DNA of 64,000 nucleotides from Lithospermum erythrorhizon. Lineage: Eukaryota > Streptophyta > Magnoliopsida > Boraginales > Boraginaceae. The position numbers and the translations under genes are program-made. How positions within the stretch are numbered: position 1 is the stretch's first letter; every line of letters starts with the position of its first letter. This document shows, one piece after another, positions 45,346-58,336 of the stretch. The DNA lies in assembly GCA_019722365.1 (NCBI GenBank), contig JADFUC010000501.1, positions 2,418,001-2,482,000 of the forward strand, written 5' to 3'. The notes beneath the pieces were generated by a model, which made no database searches, was not told the origin of the DNA, and saw nothing but the letters and a program-made list of their open reading frames with translations.

Positions 45346-48300
45346 ATGGACAAGAGGCAAAAAATCAATAATGTTGATAATCATTATCATCCTCTATTAT
45401 GTAGTGTCAAGAAAGATGGAAACATGAAAAAATATGGTCATGGATTTTCTTCATCACAATTACAATCACTTTCATCAATATGTGAAGCTCTTGTACCTCC
45501 AATTTCATTGGATTCTGCCTCCATTCAAGAACACTTAACTACCAACAAAGATGCTCTTGAGACTTTTTACAAATTCTCAGGCTCTCAGCCTCCTTTTCCT
45601 GATGAGGTATGTTAACTCATGCCATCTTATTTTTTTCTTTCTAGATGATGTTTGGATGCTTTTATTGTGGAGTAGGATTTCCGGATTTTGGATATATTGT
45701 AATAAATCAAGATTACTCATTACACGCTTCGCTTCGTTTACTATTTATTATGAAACACTCTACTCTTTGAGTCGACTCGGAAACAGCCCTGATAGACTGC
45801 ATACTATCCGACCCCTCTCCCTCTACCATGCTTAGCCAGTAGGCTCTTCAGAAGCACCGGAGCATGTTGATGATGTTTGGATATGTTGATAATGTTTGGA
45901 TGCTTTTCCTTTAGACTGAAAAGCTGCAGGTTATAGTTTGACTTCTTGCATAAAAAGTACTAAAAAAGATTGGATTTTATGGTATTGTTAGTTATAACAA
46001 AAGCCCTGTTATTAGGCCTTTTTTCCAATGGTCTTGTGCAAACTTCAAGTTATGATAAGCAGTTTGTTTTGGTTTTTAGGTTGCTGAGTTAGCTGTGAAG
46101 AGGGGATTGCCTGAAGCAGTGATGGCAATGAAATTTGTTCTAATGCTTTTATCAACAAGAGCAGGGACATTGCTACTATGTGGACTTTCTTGTTTAGATT
46201 GGAAGTTTCCATTTGTTCATAAGTTTTCTGAATTGTCCTTGGAGAAGAGAGAATGGTTGCTCAAGAGATGGTCAAAAGAAAGTTTTCTGTTACCTCTAAG
46301 AATAACTTTCTTGTTGACTAAACTTTTCAGCTACTATGTATTGCTTGCTCAGGTTTGTTGTTTCTTTCACATCATATTGGTTTTATTTATAATTGAATTC
46401 TACCTTTTCCATTCTCTGTTGTTTGAGGAGGAGTGATTTCTGCCCCCCTTTCCTTAAAACCATTATTTACATAAAGATATGGGACATTGTGATAAATTGC
46501 CTTCAAAGTATATTGATCTTGAGAAGGAATTGGACAATTAATAAAGATCGTTCTTTTTGTTCATTGAATTCTGGTATAGTGGTATTGAATATTTGGCTAT
46601 GATGGAGCCATGCAGGACTATTTTTATAATTAGGTGGGTGATATTGATAAGTTGTAATTAAATATCTGAAGCGTCAAGATATATATAAGTCTTGTCGATA
46701 ATTTACATTTTAAAATAGGCGATTGTTTAGATGAAAGTAATTTATTAAATGATATTAAAAACTACGTTGAGATTATAAAAGTACATTGAAAATAATAAAA
46801 AAACTACGTGAGATTGTAAAAGTTATATTAAAATGCAAGCAATCGATTATTGTGAAAAAATTAATTTTTTCAAGATCCATGTATTTTGAGATCTTTGGGA
46901 TTAGATAATTTATTGATATGAATTTGAACTAATATTTCCCATGTTTCTCAGTTCAGATTGGTATTCTTGACCTTTACCACATCTATATCTACTTCTAGCA
47001 ATCTTAACATGGGTGACCTTTTACATTGCCTTTATCAAGATAATTGTTCAACTCACTCTAAACTGATTGAATTTTAATTTATTATACTTGCAGGTTGATG
47101 GAGATTTAAAGAATCCGGTATGGAAAGCGATTGGATATCTCCCCGATACAGTAGAAAAGTCAATCAAATCACCTAAGGACAGACCTCTTGAAAAGGGCTT
47201 GATAGAAACAACAAATGAAAATGATTCAACTCTAAAACAATCCCTCATCCAGAAAGGGTTCTATACCTCAGAGAGGAACTTTAAACAAAAGGAGGGCAAT
47301 GAACTATTAGTTAATCTGGAATGTCATTGTAGGTTCTGGTTGTGGAGGAGGTGCAACTGCTATGCTTGCAAGCTCAGTTTAGGGTGTATGAGGTGAGATG
47401 GTATTTTGTGGCGAAAGATTATACGAGTCAGGTGGCATATTGTCGACTAAAGATGGAGGTGTAATGCTTATAGCAGGATCAACAGTTGGTGGTGGATCTG
47501 CTGTGAATTGGTCAGCTTCAATTAGGACTCCTGATTATGTTTTGAAAGAATGGTCTTTGGATCATAAGATTCCAATGTTTGGAAGCTCCGAGTATCAGTC
47601 TGCTATGGACTCAGTTTGTAAGAGATTATGTGTTACAGACAAGTGTTCAGAGGAAAGCTTTCAGAATCAAGTTCTTAGGAAGGGATGCCAAAACCTCGGT
47701 TTGAAAGTAGAGGCAGTTCCTCGGAATTCTTCAGAAGATCATTACTGTGGATCTTGTTGTTATGGCTGCAAAACAGGAGATAAGAAGGGGACAGATACCA
47801 CTTGGCTTGTTGATGCTGTTAACAATGGTGCAGTAATCTTAACCGGTTGTAAAGCAGAGAGATTGATACTGGAAGATGTCAAGAGTGAAAAACCGAGAAA
47901 GGAATGTCATGGAGTGATTGCAACTTCTGTAAGTAATCATATCAAGAAAAAGATTCGTATTGTAGCACGAGCAACAATTTCAGCTTGCGGTTCTCTTTTG
48001 ACGCCGCCCCTTCTAGTATCTAGTGGTCTAAAGAACAGACATGTAGGCCAAAATCTCCACCTCCACCCTGTAGCACTTGTTTGGGGATACTTTCCAGAAG
48101 ATACTTCAGCAATCAAAGGGAAATGTTATGAGGGTGGAATCATTACTTCTCTCCATAAGGTGGAGTCTGAAGAGCATAATGTGAGAGCCATTGTGGAGAC
48201 AAGTGCAATGGGACCGGCTACATTCGGCGCTTTGGTACCATGGGTTTCAGGGCATGACATGAAAGACAGGATGACAAAATATTCAAGAACTGCAAACTTA

Positions 48301-48813
48301 TTTGCATTAGTCCGAGATCAAGGCTCCGGGGAAGTGAAAAAAGAAGGCTGTGTAAGCTACCAAATGGCCGGCCTGGACAAAGAAAACCTTAAGGTAGGTG
48401 TAAGACAGACTTTGAGGATACTAGTAGGAGCAGGAGCTGTTGAAGTAGGAACTTACCGCAGCGACGGTCAGAAAATGTCATGCAGGGGCATTGAAGATGA
48501 GGATTTGGAGGCATTCCTGGACACAGTTACGGCGGCGGGAGGGATAAGTTCTAAGGAGGAGAACTGGACTTTCTATTGTTCTGCACATCAAATGGGTAGT
48601 TGCAGGATGAGTGCTAGTGAAAAGGATGGTGTGGTGGATGAAAATGGAGAATGTTGGGAGGCAAAGGGATTGTTTGTTTGTGATGGGAGTGTTTTGCCTA
48701 CTGCCATTGGTGTCAATCCTATGATAACTATTGAAGCAACTGCTTACTGCATTTCCAAGAGAATTGCAGAGTCTTTAAACAAAGAAAGATTTGCAAATGG
48801 TCATCTTAACTGA
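45346..48813 (+). pseudogene. Long-chain-alcohol oxidase (FAO), frame broken at the FAD motif
   Basis: Plant FAOs are membrane-bound GMC flavoenzymes that oxidise long-chain fatty alcohols to aldehydes. Exons: 45346-45606, 46080-46352, and from 47094 to a TGA at 48811-48813. Exons 1-2 encode an intact FAO start (HGFSSSQLQSLSSICEALVP, then [14 protein letters not shown]). Exon 3 starts in frame, but near 47315 it shifts: the FAD motif GSGCGGG is in another frame, lacks expected residues just before it, and is followed by loss of about ten residues before [10 protein letters not shown]. The original frame stops at 47394-47396. From 47398 the frame is open for 471 codons with the FAO body ([20 protein letters not shown]), the cysteine-rich [20 protein letters not shown] and the GMC end ([25 protein letters not shown]). 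It is either a recent pseudogene or an assembly error at 47.3-47.4 kb; no intron explains it. Confidence 0.85.
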
Positions 48814-50021
48814 TTCAGTTTTTCATGCTTGAGTCTTCTGAAAGGGAATTGTTCACCTTGAAATAACAATAATACTTGTAATTTAGTACATTTATTTTTG
48901 TTGATGTTATTTATTGCATGGTTGTAAGGAATTTATTAAGGAATTTATGGGTTGACAATACAGTAAACCTGGCAAAGTTTTCAAGAATACCTTACCATTC
49001 GAATTAGAGAACTTTTTTTCACCCCTTAGTAACTCGTATATTTTTGTGGCATCTTGTATATATGAACTAAATACAAAAAAATTACTTATGTAAGTCTATC
49101 ACTTAAATCACTTTCACCTCAATTTAATTTGAAGGGTTAACCAATCATTTTTAAAAAAATTGACTTTGAGTTAATCTTATCCAACTAAAATTTTATTAAT
49201 GTTCAAATTTTTGACATTATAAGTGATTGGTGTAGTTTCTAAAGGGATGAATATTTGGACAAAACTAAAAATGTATAAGCATCAGTTATTTTCTATTATC
49301 AAATGAGGTAGTCCTTAAAAGTATATTATATCAAATATTTTTAAAAGGACACCATATCAAGCACCAAAACCGAACTTGATCTTATCTCATGACATCAAAT
49401 GAGAAATTAGTTCGAAAATAATACATATGTATTGAGACATAGGGAGGTGTATTATTGATCCATGGGGCTGAAATCAATATCATTAACCTAAAAATAAATT
49501 TTATCTTATTTGTTACCTCTTACCAATTGAAGTTTTTCCCACTAGTTTATACTATTATTAATAAAATTGAATTTAGATTATTTGGTGGATATTGTTAATC
49601 TAACTGGTGGAATACTAAACAAAGTGGCAATGGTTATTTAAGTGTTGCGTAGTTGAGATCTGAATCGAACAATCATGTTAGCTTTTGGAACATGGGATTT
49701 CCCCGTAGGTTGATTATAATTTTATAATGTCCTCTTGATTGTTCATTGACTACATGTAAAACTATAACTATAATTTTATATTGGAGGAAGGTTTTATTGA
49801 AATAAATTACGCTTTAGATGTTCTCTAAAAAAGTGTTGCATTTATGCATGAGTGGAAAGAGTTCATGGTCCATTCATTTGGAATAGTTTATAGTTTGTTA
49901 TGATTTTGCAATGTGTAACAATGCCCTTGGAACACTACTTAATTTCGTTAGATGGACTATTTTGCAATGTATGATTTTGGGTATTTAATTTCACAAACGC
50001 ATGAACAAGACTACAAGGATA
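48814..50021. other. Spacer between the alcohol oxidase and the retrotransposon
   Basis: The FAO 3' UTR followed by AT-rich sequence. No gene or clear repeat recognised. Confidence 0.4.
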
Positions 50022-50501
50022 TGTAAAAAATATTGTTATGAATATAATTTGAATTCAAAACCAATTTAAATTCTTTTTCCCATTAAAATGATCATTAGTA
50101 GGATGATTAATTTTATATTAATTAGTAAATTATTACCAATATTTACCAAATCTTGATTTTATTAGTTTTGATGGAAAGTTAATATTAAAAGATTAATTAG
50201 AAGATTTGAAATTTGTAGTCGCCACTGCCTATCAATATGACCTATTTCCATATAAAGGTTTTAACAAAAACGATAATCATTATTATAACCGCATGTATAA
50301 AAAGGTTTATAGGCAAAAAGAGAAACCTTTCTCCATTGATGCAACTCTTGGTAAGGACAACCTCTCCGGTATGAATCAATTCATTCTAATTATGTACTAA
50401 CGATTCGTATGTCAATCTGATTATGTTATATTTTACATATATGTGATAATCATGTAATTCAAGATTTTGGAATTATATTATGTTTAAATAATTATTTAAC
50501 A
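50022..50501 (+). repeat. Left LTR of the outer copia element
   Basis: 480 bp, from TGTAAAAAATATTG to TTTAACA. It has a TATA box, TATAAAAA (50296-50303), and just downstream a hairpin-forming run in AGAGAAACCTTTCTCC, probably in the R region. Sequence from about 50311 to 50445 is almost identical to the right LTR, while the first 270 bp differ by many substitutions and indels. Confidence 0.9.
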
Positions 50502-50503
50502 TG

Positions 50504-50513
50504 TGGTATCAGA
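50504..50513 (+). other. Primer-binding site (initiator tRNA-Met)
   Basis: TGGTATCAGA, the start of the classic plant copia primer-binding site, two bases after the end of the left LTR. Confidence 0.85.
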
Positions 50514-51966
50514 TTAAGGTTTCGAATGCATGATTATCCATATGAATATGTTAAAAATGATAAATTGATCAATTATTATGGCCTAAAATATTTTGTTATC
50601 CGAATAATGTTGGCACTGTTTTATTTCATTTGAAATAGTAAATTGTCTTCCAATACAATATACCGTACATATATTGGTACTAATAATACGCCCTATGAAT
50701 ATAATTGGTTTTCCATGAATGTTTAAATTTCTTTATGATCGGTGTTAAACTGGAATGTACTTTAATATTTCCGCTGAATGATCTTGAGTACTCATTGCCA
50801 TGAATTTATATTTTCATAAACCTATTAAGGCACTATCTTATGTTAAAATTGATATATATCGATCCGGTTTTTATGAGCCATGAATATATTATTCTCTTTT
50901 CGGTATTTTCTTTTCTTTTCTTAGCCTTTAGTGTTTGATTTGGTTTCTAAACATTGCTTGTGCATTGTTTATTTGTCAAATTGATTTAAATGCTTGGAGG
51001 GAGTATTAATTAGCGATTAAAGAAATTTCTTGGCTTTTTCTATCCTAGCATGAAATGGATGGGCATGCGTGTTTTTCGTATTGTACGACTTTTGGCCCTT
51101 GATATGGTAAATATTTAAAATTTGCACATTTTGGAAAAATAAAGAAATATATATGAATTACATAAAGTCCATGACGAGTTTTAACTTGAGGTGTAAATTG
51201 GAAACGTTTGATATTATATTTATCATCTAATTAGTTGATATCTAATCATGATTAATTTGTTAGTACTCAAAACAAATTATTAAATTTATAGATATCAAAT
51301 TAAAGTATTTTCAATTACCCATAATTATGTTTTAAAGAGACTATATATTGATCCACCATTTGACTAAATTTATACATAATTATTAAACTTTTGACATTAT
51401 ATATATTGTTTTACCCGATATATAACTATGTAATTCTCATTAGTAGGATTGATTATTTTTAGGTAGTACTAGCATTAATAGATTTCTACTAATTTAAGTG
51501 AATAATTTTGCATTGGTAAAATGATTCGATTTAATTTTGTCCATAGACAAAAAGTATTCATGTATTTGAACAATGTTGGGGAATTTCTTCAATTATTATA
51601 TTAACTATATTTTTAATATGATGACCACCAGTCACCATAGTATATATTATTTATATATATATATACATTACTTTATTCTTTATAATTTATATTACCAAAA
51701 TGATTATGTTAGTGTTTTGATGGCATATATGAGGAATCTTGAATTGAAAATTTTGCCCTATCAATTTACATGTCCCAAATTGGTTAATACCAATTAAGAA
51801 ATTAAAGCAAATATTAGATCTTTGTCAATATATTATGATAATATGCAATTTAGTTGTTCTCATAATTTGATTAAAATGCATACTTATGATTAAAATTCAC
51901 CACAGTAGGTATATCATATTACATATTGACTTAAAGACTCTATTATGTATCTCATTATAAAAATAA

Positions 51967-52718
51967 TGTTGGAAAATGAATGCAAAATGTAATAGTGCAA
52001 AGTACCCGTATTGGAAGATAGATAGAACATGGTCGAGCTGTATAGTTGAAATTAGATTTTAGTCATGAGTAAATGTGTCTTACCATTGAGAATCTTAAAA
52101 GGCTTACGCGAGTCGTCGCAGTCTGAGAGTCACCAGTGTAAAACTCTATCTTGGATGTAATATAAAACATTAGTCCGGAGGCGGGGCAGGGGTCTTGGGA
52201 GGTCTTCTTCGAGGTTCTGATTAAATCTTTGGTATATTTTTGCCCCCAAAGTTGGAACTTTTGGTTTCTTCCGTTTTTGGGTTATGTTGCATTCGATTGG
52301 TGCATTACACAGGTAACTACTGGGGAGTTGAAAAATTCTTCAATGAAGGTTGAATTAAAGGAGTGGTGATCGCACTTACACTCTATTTAAATTGGAACAA
52401 CCGTCCACTTGAATCGTGAGGAAAATAGCTTCAAAACTTTAAAAACCTGAAACAATTTTCTTTTGGTGATACTCACGCTCTACCGATTATTTGAATCTTT
52501 GCTTAAGAGTGCTTCTAAAGGCGATGTCGGTTCTAGCTCCCATTAATATCACGAGAATCGGAGTTGCTCTCTAAAAAAGTCCCTAAGCAATACGGGTAGG
52601 GGCTGAAATCGGTTTTAAGGAAATTGTGTTCATGTGAAACACTTGGTTGATGTTTAACTTGTTTGATTTTCTAGCCCAAAGTTCTCTGTTATTCTTACGT
52701 GTTCAAGCGTAAACTTCC
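51967..52718 (+). repeat. Left LTR of the nested copia element
   Basis: About 752 bp, alignable along its whole length with 57589-58336 (shared AAAACATTAGTCCGG, CCCAAAGTTGGA, GGAACAACCGTCC, GGTTTTAAGGAAATTGTGTT), with many short gaps. The exact 3' border is uncertain by a few bases. Confidence 0.88.
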
Positions 52719-53289
52719 TCTGACTTAAACCCAGTTTGACCACAAGGGGCAACACGGGGAACTTTGAGATAAACTCATGAATGTTGAGACCATACATTGA
52801 TGTTCCCAAGCGTTTACCGACTCGGAATGTTGCTTATAGTGATGCATTTGTTGTTGTTACCTCACGGACATGGTTCGTTACCTCACGAGATTTGATGGAA
52901 ATATTTTTGATGGATTAGGATCTATTCCGGGAGGAATTTTGCCCAATCTGGGTGCAACTTTGACTACTCCGAGTGGGAGTAATGGACCTGTTTTGCCTCC
53001 GCAGCAGTTGACTATGATTATGCCTCGATACGAGGGGCTGGCGGATCTCTTCGGTAGAACTTGAGTGGAGGGAGCAGGATGATGTTCTACGACAACTCTA
53101 CGAGTTTGTCAAGGTTTCGACAGAGAAGCTCACATCTTTCAAGTAGGGGAATCAAATCCTCAAGTTGTTACTGCCGTCGAGGCATGGAAACACTCTCACT
53201 ATTTATGTCGAAACTATATCCTAAATGGATTAAGCGATGGATTATTTCCAGTATATCGCACTCTTGACACATCCAAGAAAGTGTGAGAT

Positions 53290-56200
53290 GCTTTAGAGTA
53301 TAAAATACGGGAACTTCGAGATCTTGGAGTCGAAAGTTCATTGTTAGGAAATTTCTTGATTTGAAGATGGTTGATGAGAAATCGATAAATGACCCGAGTC
53401 GAGAACTTGAAGTAATGTTTCATGGAATTGCGTGCGGGAATGGTTGTGGTGGCTTTTCAAGTGGGCTGCTATCATTGAAAAACTGCCCACGGTTGGAAAA
53501 GACTTCAAAAACTACCTCAAACATAAAGCGAAAGGGGAAATGACCGTGAAGGAGGTAGTGCTACGTCTTCGGATTGAGGAAAACGATAGGAAGGAAATGA
53601 AAGCGAGAAAAAAGAATGATTAGCCTTTGTTGGGAGAAGCAAAAGCTAATGTTTGGAAGCGTAGCTCCGGATCCGAGATCTTTGAGAGCGAGAAAGACTA
53701 CAAACCAAAGGCTAGAGGTTTAACTTCCAAGAGAAATTTGAAGGGAAATGTTTCAAGCTGTGACAAGAAAGTCACCAATCGCGCAGTGTCGATTCCTAAG
53801 AAAAAGAAAGCTCCTTATGAAGTAGCATGGTTAATAAAGTGAAGCCCGATGGGATGTCAAATAAATCACTGGCTTTATGCCGCTTTATAGTTTTAGTGAA
53901 CTTATAGGTTGAGCCCAAAGGAATGGTGGATTGATCTTGGTCTTTACTAGGCGCGTCACATTCGGCGAAGGAGTTTTTCACAAACTTGAGCCTCTTTACA
54001 TTGGAGAAAAGATGTATAGCAGAGTGCCGACCCCCTGAGGGTGAAGGTGAAGGGGTACCATTGTGCTCCGGAATGACATCGGGGAAAGAAGTGACTCACG
54101 AATAAATGTGTTATATGTGCGAGAAGTCCATAAAGAATCTCATATACGGATACATTGCCCAGCAAGCGTGGGTTTTATTGTGGTTATAGAAATGATAAAA
54201 CTTTACTAAAGCTAAAGGCGAGAATAAGGCAAAGGCTATGTCGCCCGATGATAATGCTCAATATTTGTTTCAAACATGAATAAAATGGCTACTACTTACT
54301 TTCATTTGATTAGTCACCGAGATGCTTATATGGCATCTTTAGATTAAGGACATGTTAATTTCATTCTTTCTGAAAACTTGTTAAATCTGAAAGCATTCTA
54401 AATTTCAATTTTGATCTAAGGGTAAAATGTGAAACTTATTAATTGAAGCTAAACAAAGCGAGGCTGCCGTTCAAAGGCTGTTTTAGAAATACAAAACCTA
54501 CAGATACAATTCATAGTGATGTGTGTGATATGAGTTCGACACCGTCAAAGAGGTGGAAATTGTTATTTTATAACATTTGTCGGGTAATGACACAAAATAT
54601 TGCTATATTGTACCTTTTGAGGGTAAGGAATGAAGCAATACAAAGTTTTCACTTTACAAAGGCGAGAAGTTGAGGAATCAACTTGATAAAAGAGAAAATA
54701 AAGTGATGCAGTGATAGAGGTGGTGAATCGTTAGCCATTTAGTAGGTTGTATTCCCAGCGTGGTATAATACATGAGATTCTGACACCGTACTCTCCATGA
54801 TCAAGCGAGGGAGTACTTGAGAAAGAAAGAATAAGAAGAACTTTAAAAGAGAGATGATGAATTCTGCGTTGATAGGATTCGGATTGCCGCGCAAATGTGG
54901 GGAAACAGTCTATCGACTAATTACTTGTTGAATAGAGTACCCTCGTAAACATGAAGATGAGGCGCCCTATGAATTATTTGAGGGTTTTAAACCGACCTAT
55001 AATCATTTAGAGTTTTACAGGGGTTGTCTTTTCTAAGGTGTGATTCGTTACGAAGCAGTGAGTATGGGACCACAAAAGGAGCCGTTAGACTCGTCTTGCA
55101 TTGGATATGCACACCGCAACAGTAATGCATATAGGTTCTGAGTGCATAAAATGGAAAATAAAAGGTGCACAAAACACTATACTTGAGTCTAGAAATGCAG
55201 CATTTTTCGAGAATGTTTTTCCTTTGAGATTGAGAGAAGAAGCGAAGCTCTTACAGGAGTACTCATGGCGTTTGACCAAAGAGGATGATGATGTTGATAG
55301 AGTCGAAGAGACTATAAATGAAGATAGTCAGCGAGAGCGAGTTTTTGAACCTCGGCGAAATAAAAGCAAGAGTGGAGAAAGTCCCCGGTTCGAGGCTTTA
55401 TAGCTTATATGGTACAAAGTGAACTTTCGAACTTACTGAAGCGATATCTTGGTAGAGGCACTTTATGGAAAGAGGCAATTCAAAGTAAAGAGATTGATTG
55501 ATTCTTCCAAAGATACATACACAGGAATTAGTGGATCTTCCGCTTTGAGTGCGAAGCCTCTTAAGTCGAAATGGATCTTTAAGAAGAAGATGAAGGCCAG
55601 ATGGAACAATTGACTAAGTACAAAAGAGGTAGGCTAATTAAATGCATTGTGTCGGCAAAGGGCCCAGACTGGCTGGCCCCGATCTTTACTCACGATCCTC
55701 GAATTATCCCATCACGTGTGATATTAGCGGTGCGCTTTGCGCAATGCGGAGTACACCGGATGGATGTCAAAAGCGGCATTCCTAAATGGAGATTTAGATG
55801 AAGAAATCTATGGAACAACTGAAGGATTTAAAGTTCCGGGAAAGGAGGCTAAAGTATGTAGACTTGTAAAATCCTTGTATAGCTTCGCTTGAAACTTACC
55901 AAAACAATGGCATGAGAGGGTGAAAGCAGAGGAACCGTGTTGTCGAATGGCTTCAAAATAAATGAGTGTGATAAGTGTGTCTATGTGAAGACCATAAGAG
56001 ATGGATATGTCATATTATGCTACCATGTTGATGACATGCTCATTATTGGGAGCAATCACAAAATGATACAATCTACCAAAGACATGTTGAATGATAAATT
56101 TGACATGAAAGATATGGGACATCTTGCGTCATTTGGGGGTAAAATCATGAGGAATCACCCGAGGAATAGTCTTGAACCCGGACTCGCTATGTTGTGGCGA

Positions 56201-57030
56201 TACTAAAGCCGAGAGTCGGTAAAGGTAGTGAAGAAATGTCAAAAACTCCGATGGACATAAGTCAGCACCTAACAAGGAATAAAGGAGAAAGTGTGTCACA
56301 ACTGGAGTATGCTCAAATAATAGGTAGTCTCATGTCCCCAATGAGGCTGCTCGTCTGATATTGCTCACTGCAGCCCAGGCAAGTTGAAACAAATATACTA
56401 GTAATCTAGTAAATGATCATTGGAAAGCCATAATCTGAGTAGCAAGATATTTGAGATATACTAGAGATTGTTTGCATTATACAAGATATCCGGTACGCCT
56501 CAGAGGATACGATTGATGCCGATTGGATAATATCCGATATGAATGAGTCGAAATCGACAAGTGGATATGTATTCAACGCTTTTTAGGGGGGTCGCGGTAG
56601 TCTCTTGGAAGTCTCAGCCATTTGTCGCCCGGATCAACGCTATGGAATCGGGGTACATAGCGTTGGACAAATGTGGTGAAGAGGCGAGGAATGGTTACGC
56701 TTTATTTCTTGAGGACATTCTGAATGGGAAAGGCAGTGCCGCTTGATTTGCATCGTTAGCGATAGTGTCCAGCCGATTGGGCCGAGGGGCACGAGAATCC
56801 TTATGTATAATGGTAAATCCACGACATACGCCGTGAACACTTAATACGTTAGGCAAATTTAATCTCAAGCTGAGTTATCACTATTGATTACACATAAGAT
56901 AAAAGGATAAACGTTGCGGATCAGTAGCAAGGTTTAAAATGAGAGAACTAGTTGAGAAATCATCAAAGGAATGGGATTGAAGCCCGTCGAGGATAGCCAT
57001 GGTTATGAAGGAAACCCTGACCCTAGGCAT
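53290..57030 (+). pseudogene. Decayed copia gag-pol of the nested element
   Basis: Pieces in several frames. Gag (about 53290-53625): IIEKLPTVGKDFKNYLKHK-type matches split between frames, and VVLRLRIEENDRKEMK. Integrase (about 54440-54660): GCFRNTKPTDTIHSDVCDM. Reverse transcriptase (about 55570-56200): SKWIFKKKMK-like at 55567, then QMDVK..FLNGDLDEEIY-like sequence split between frames, and NGFKINECDKCVYVKTIRDG, followed by HVDDMLIIGSN, where the catalytic box YVDD has become YHVDD by an insertion. RNase H (about 56510-57000): ESKSTSGYVF and ALDKCGEEA matches, ending with the VEKSS...MGLKP region. Non-functional as written. Confidence 0.9.
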
Positions 57031-57588
57031 TTGGAGATCCAGGAACTAAAGGTTCAAATGGGACAACCTAATTTGTAATCATAGTTAAAATCCTTTGTGG
57101 GGTTTTAAGCCGCTTGCTTTGAATTCCTCGGATAGATGCAATTGATGCAGTAAAGACAGGGATGAGTTTGCTCTTAATGACTCTCTTGGAGGATCAAAGG
57201 ATCACGTGGAAGAGTCTCGCGGGTTACTCTATATGATAGAGAAATCGCTATGTGAGGCTAAAGTAGAGGCAGCTTTAGGCGAGAAATGAGGAGAGCGCGC
57301 TACCGAAATCTCACGGGAACCCGAGGCCAGTGTCCATGGCGAACGAGACGCACTCATGAGAGCGAGAAAATCTTGAGTCGATACATGTGTGTAGTATGTC
57401 GTTGTACTCCGATTAAAAAGAATGGTTGGTCGCTTGAACTACAGGAGCTTTAGTTTCACTTGAAATAAATGAGGAAAGTTCAAAGTGCAGGGCCTCGCAT
57501 CTTTATGCAAGTGTTGGTCGTTGTAGTTATCACCAAACTAAAATAAAATGTCAAAACTTTTCTTTTAATTTTGATTCTAATGGGGGAT

Positions 57589-58336
57589 TGTTGGAAAATG
57601 AATGCAAAATGTAATAGTCATACCATATTGGAAGATAGATAGAAACGTGGTCCCTTTATATAGTTGAGTCGTTTAATTAAAATGAGTAAATGTGTCTTTC
57701 TCATGAGAATACTAAAAACTTCCACGCGAGTGCATGCGAGGAGTGCAAGTCTAGTGTAAAACTTCATGCGGTATAATATAAAACATTAGTCCGGGAGGCG
57801 GGGGCTGTAAGTCTTAGGGAGTCTTCCCTTGAACTGAGTTTACAGTGCGCTACATTATATGCTAATTATATTTTGCACCCCAAAGTTGGAGACTTTTGGT
57901 TTCTTCGTTTGGAGTTATGTTGCATTCGGTGAAATTTGTTACCATTAACTACTGCCGAGTTAAGTGGCTATTGAAGGTTGGAGTAAAGGGTGGTGATCAC
58001 CACCGCCTACTCTATTTAAGTGGAACAACCGTCCGCAGATAAATCGGAAAAACAACTAAGCTTTAAAAACACAAACAATTTTCTTTTTTTGGTGATACTC
58101 TTGCTCTCTCAATTCGTGAATCTTGCTTAGAACAGCTACAAAGGGCGTGCTCGGTTAACCATTGTATCTTTGGGAATGGGTTGCTCTCTACAAAGTCCCT
58201 AGCGTCACGAATTTGGGGAGCAAATCTGGTTTTAAGGAAATTGTGTTAGCCCATGACCTTGATTCTGATGTTTAGCTTGTTTGATTTTCTAGCAGAAGTT
58301 CTGTTATTCATACATTTCAACGTAAACTTCCACACA
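57589..58336 (+). repeat. Right LTR of the nested copia element
   Basis: 748 bp, ending CACACA immediately before the AATAA target duplication. Confidence 0.9.

Larger units (their letters stand above)
51967..58336 (+). mobile_element. Nested Ty1/copia LTR retrotransposon
   Basis: Inserted in the interior of the outer element. The LTRs at 51967-52718 and 57589-58336 both start TGTTGGAAAATGAATGC. A perfect 5-bp target duplication AATAA flanks it (51962-51966 and 58337-58341), and a purine tract TGGGGGAT precedes the right LTR. The interior holds copia gag, integrase, reverse transcriptase and RNase H remnants in the usual copia order (integrase before RT). Frames change every 50-250 bases because of small indels, so it is non-autonomous as written. 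No clear TGG-type primer-binding site follows the left LTR, whose last bases also seem altered. Confidence 0.93.

Noticed and set aside
47340..47397. An intron removing the frame break in the alcohol oxidase
   Set aside because: No GT-AG pair there would restore the frame while keeping the FAD motif, and residues expected on both sides are missing outright.
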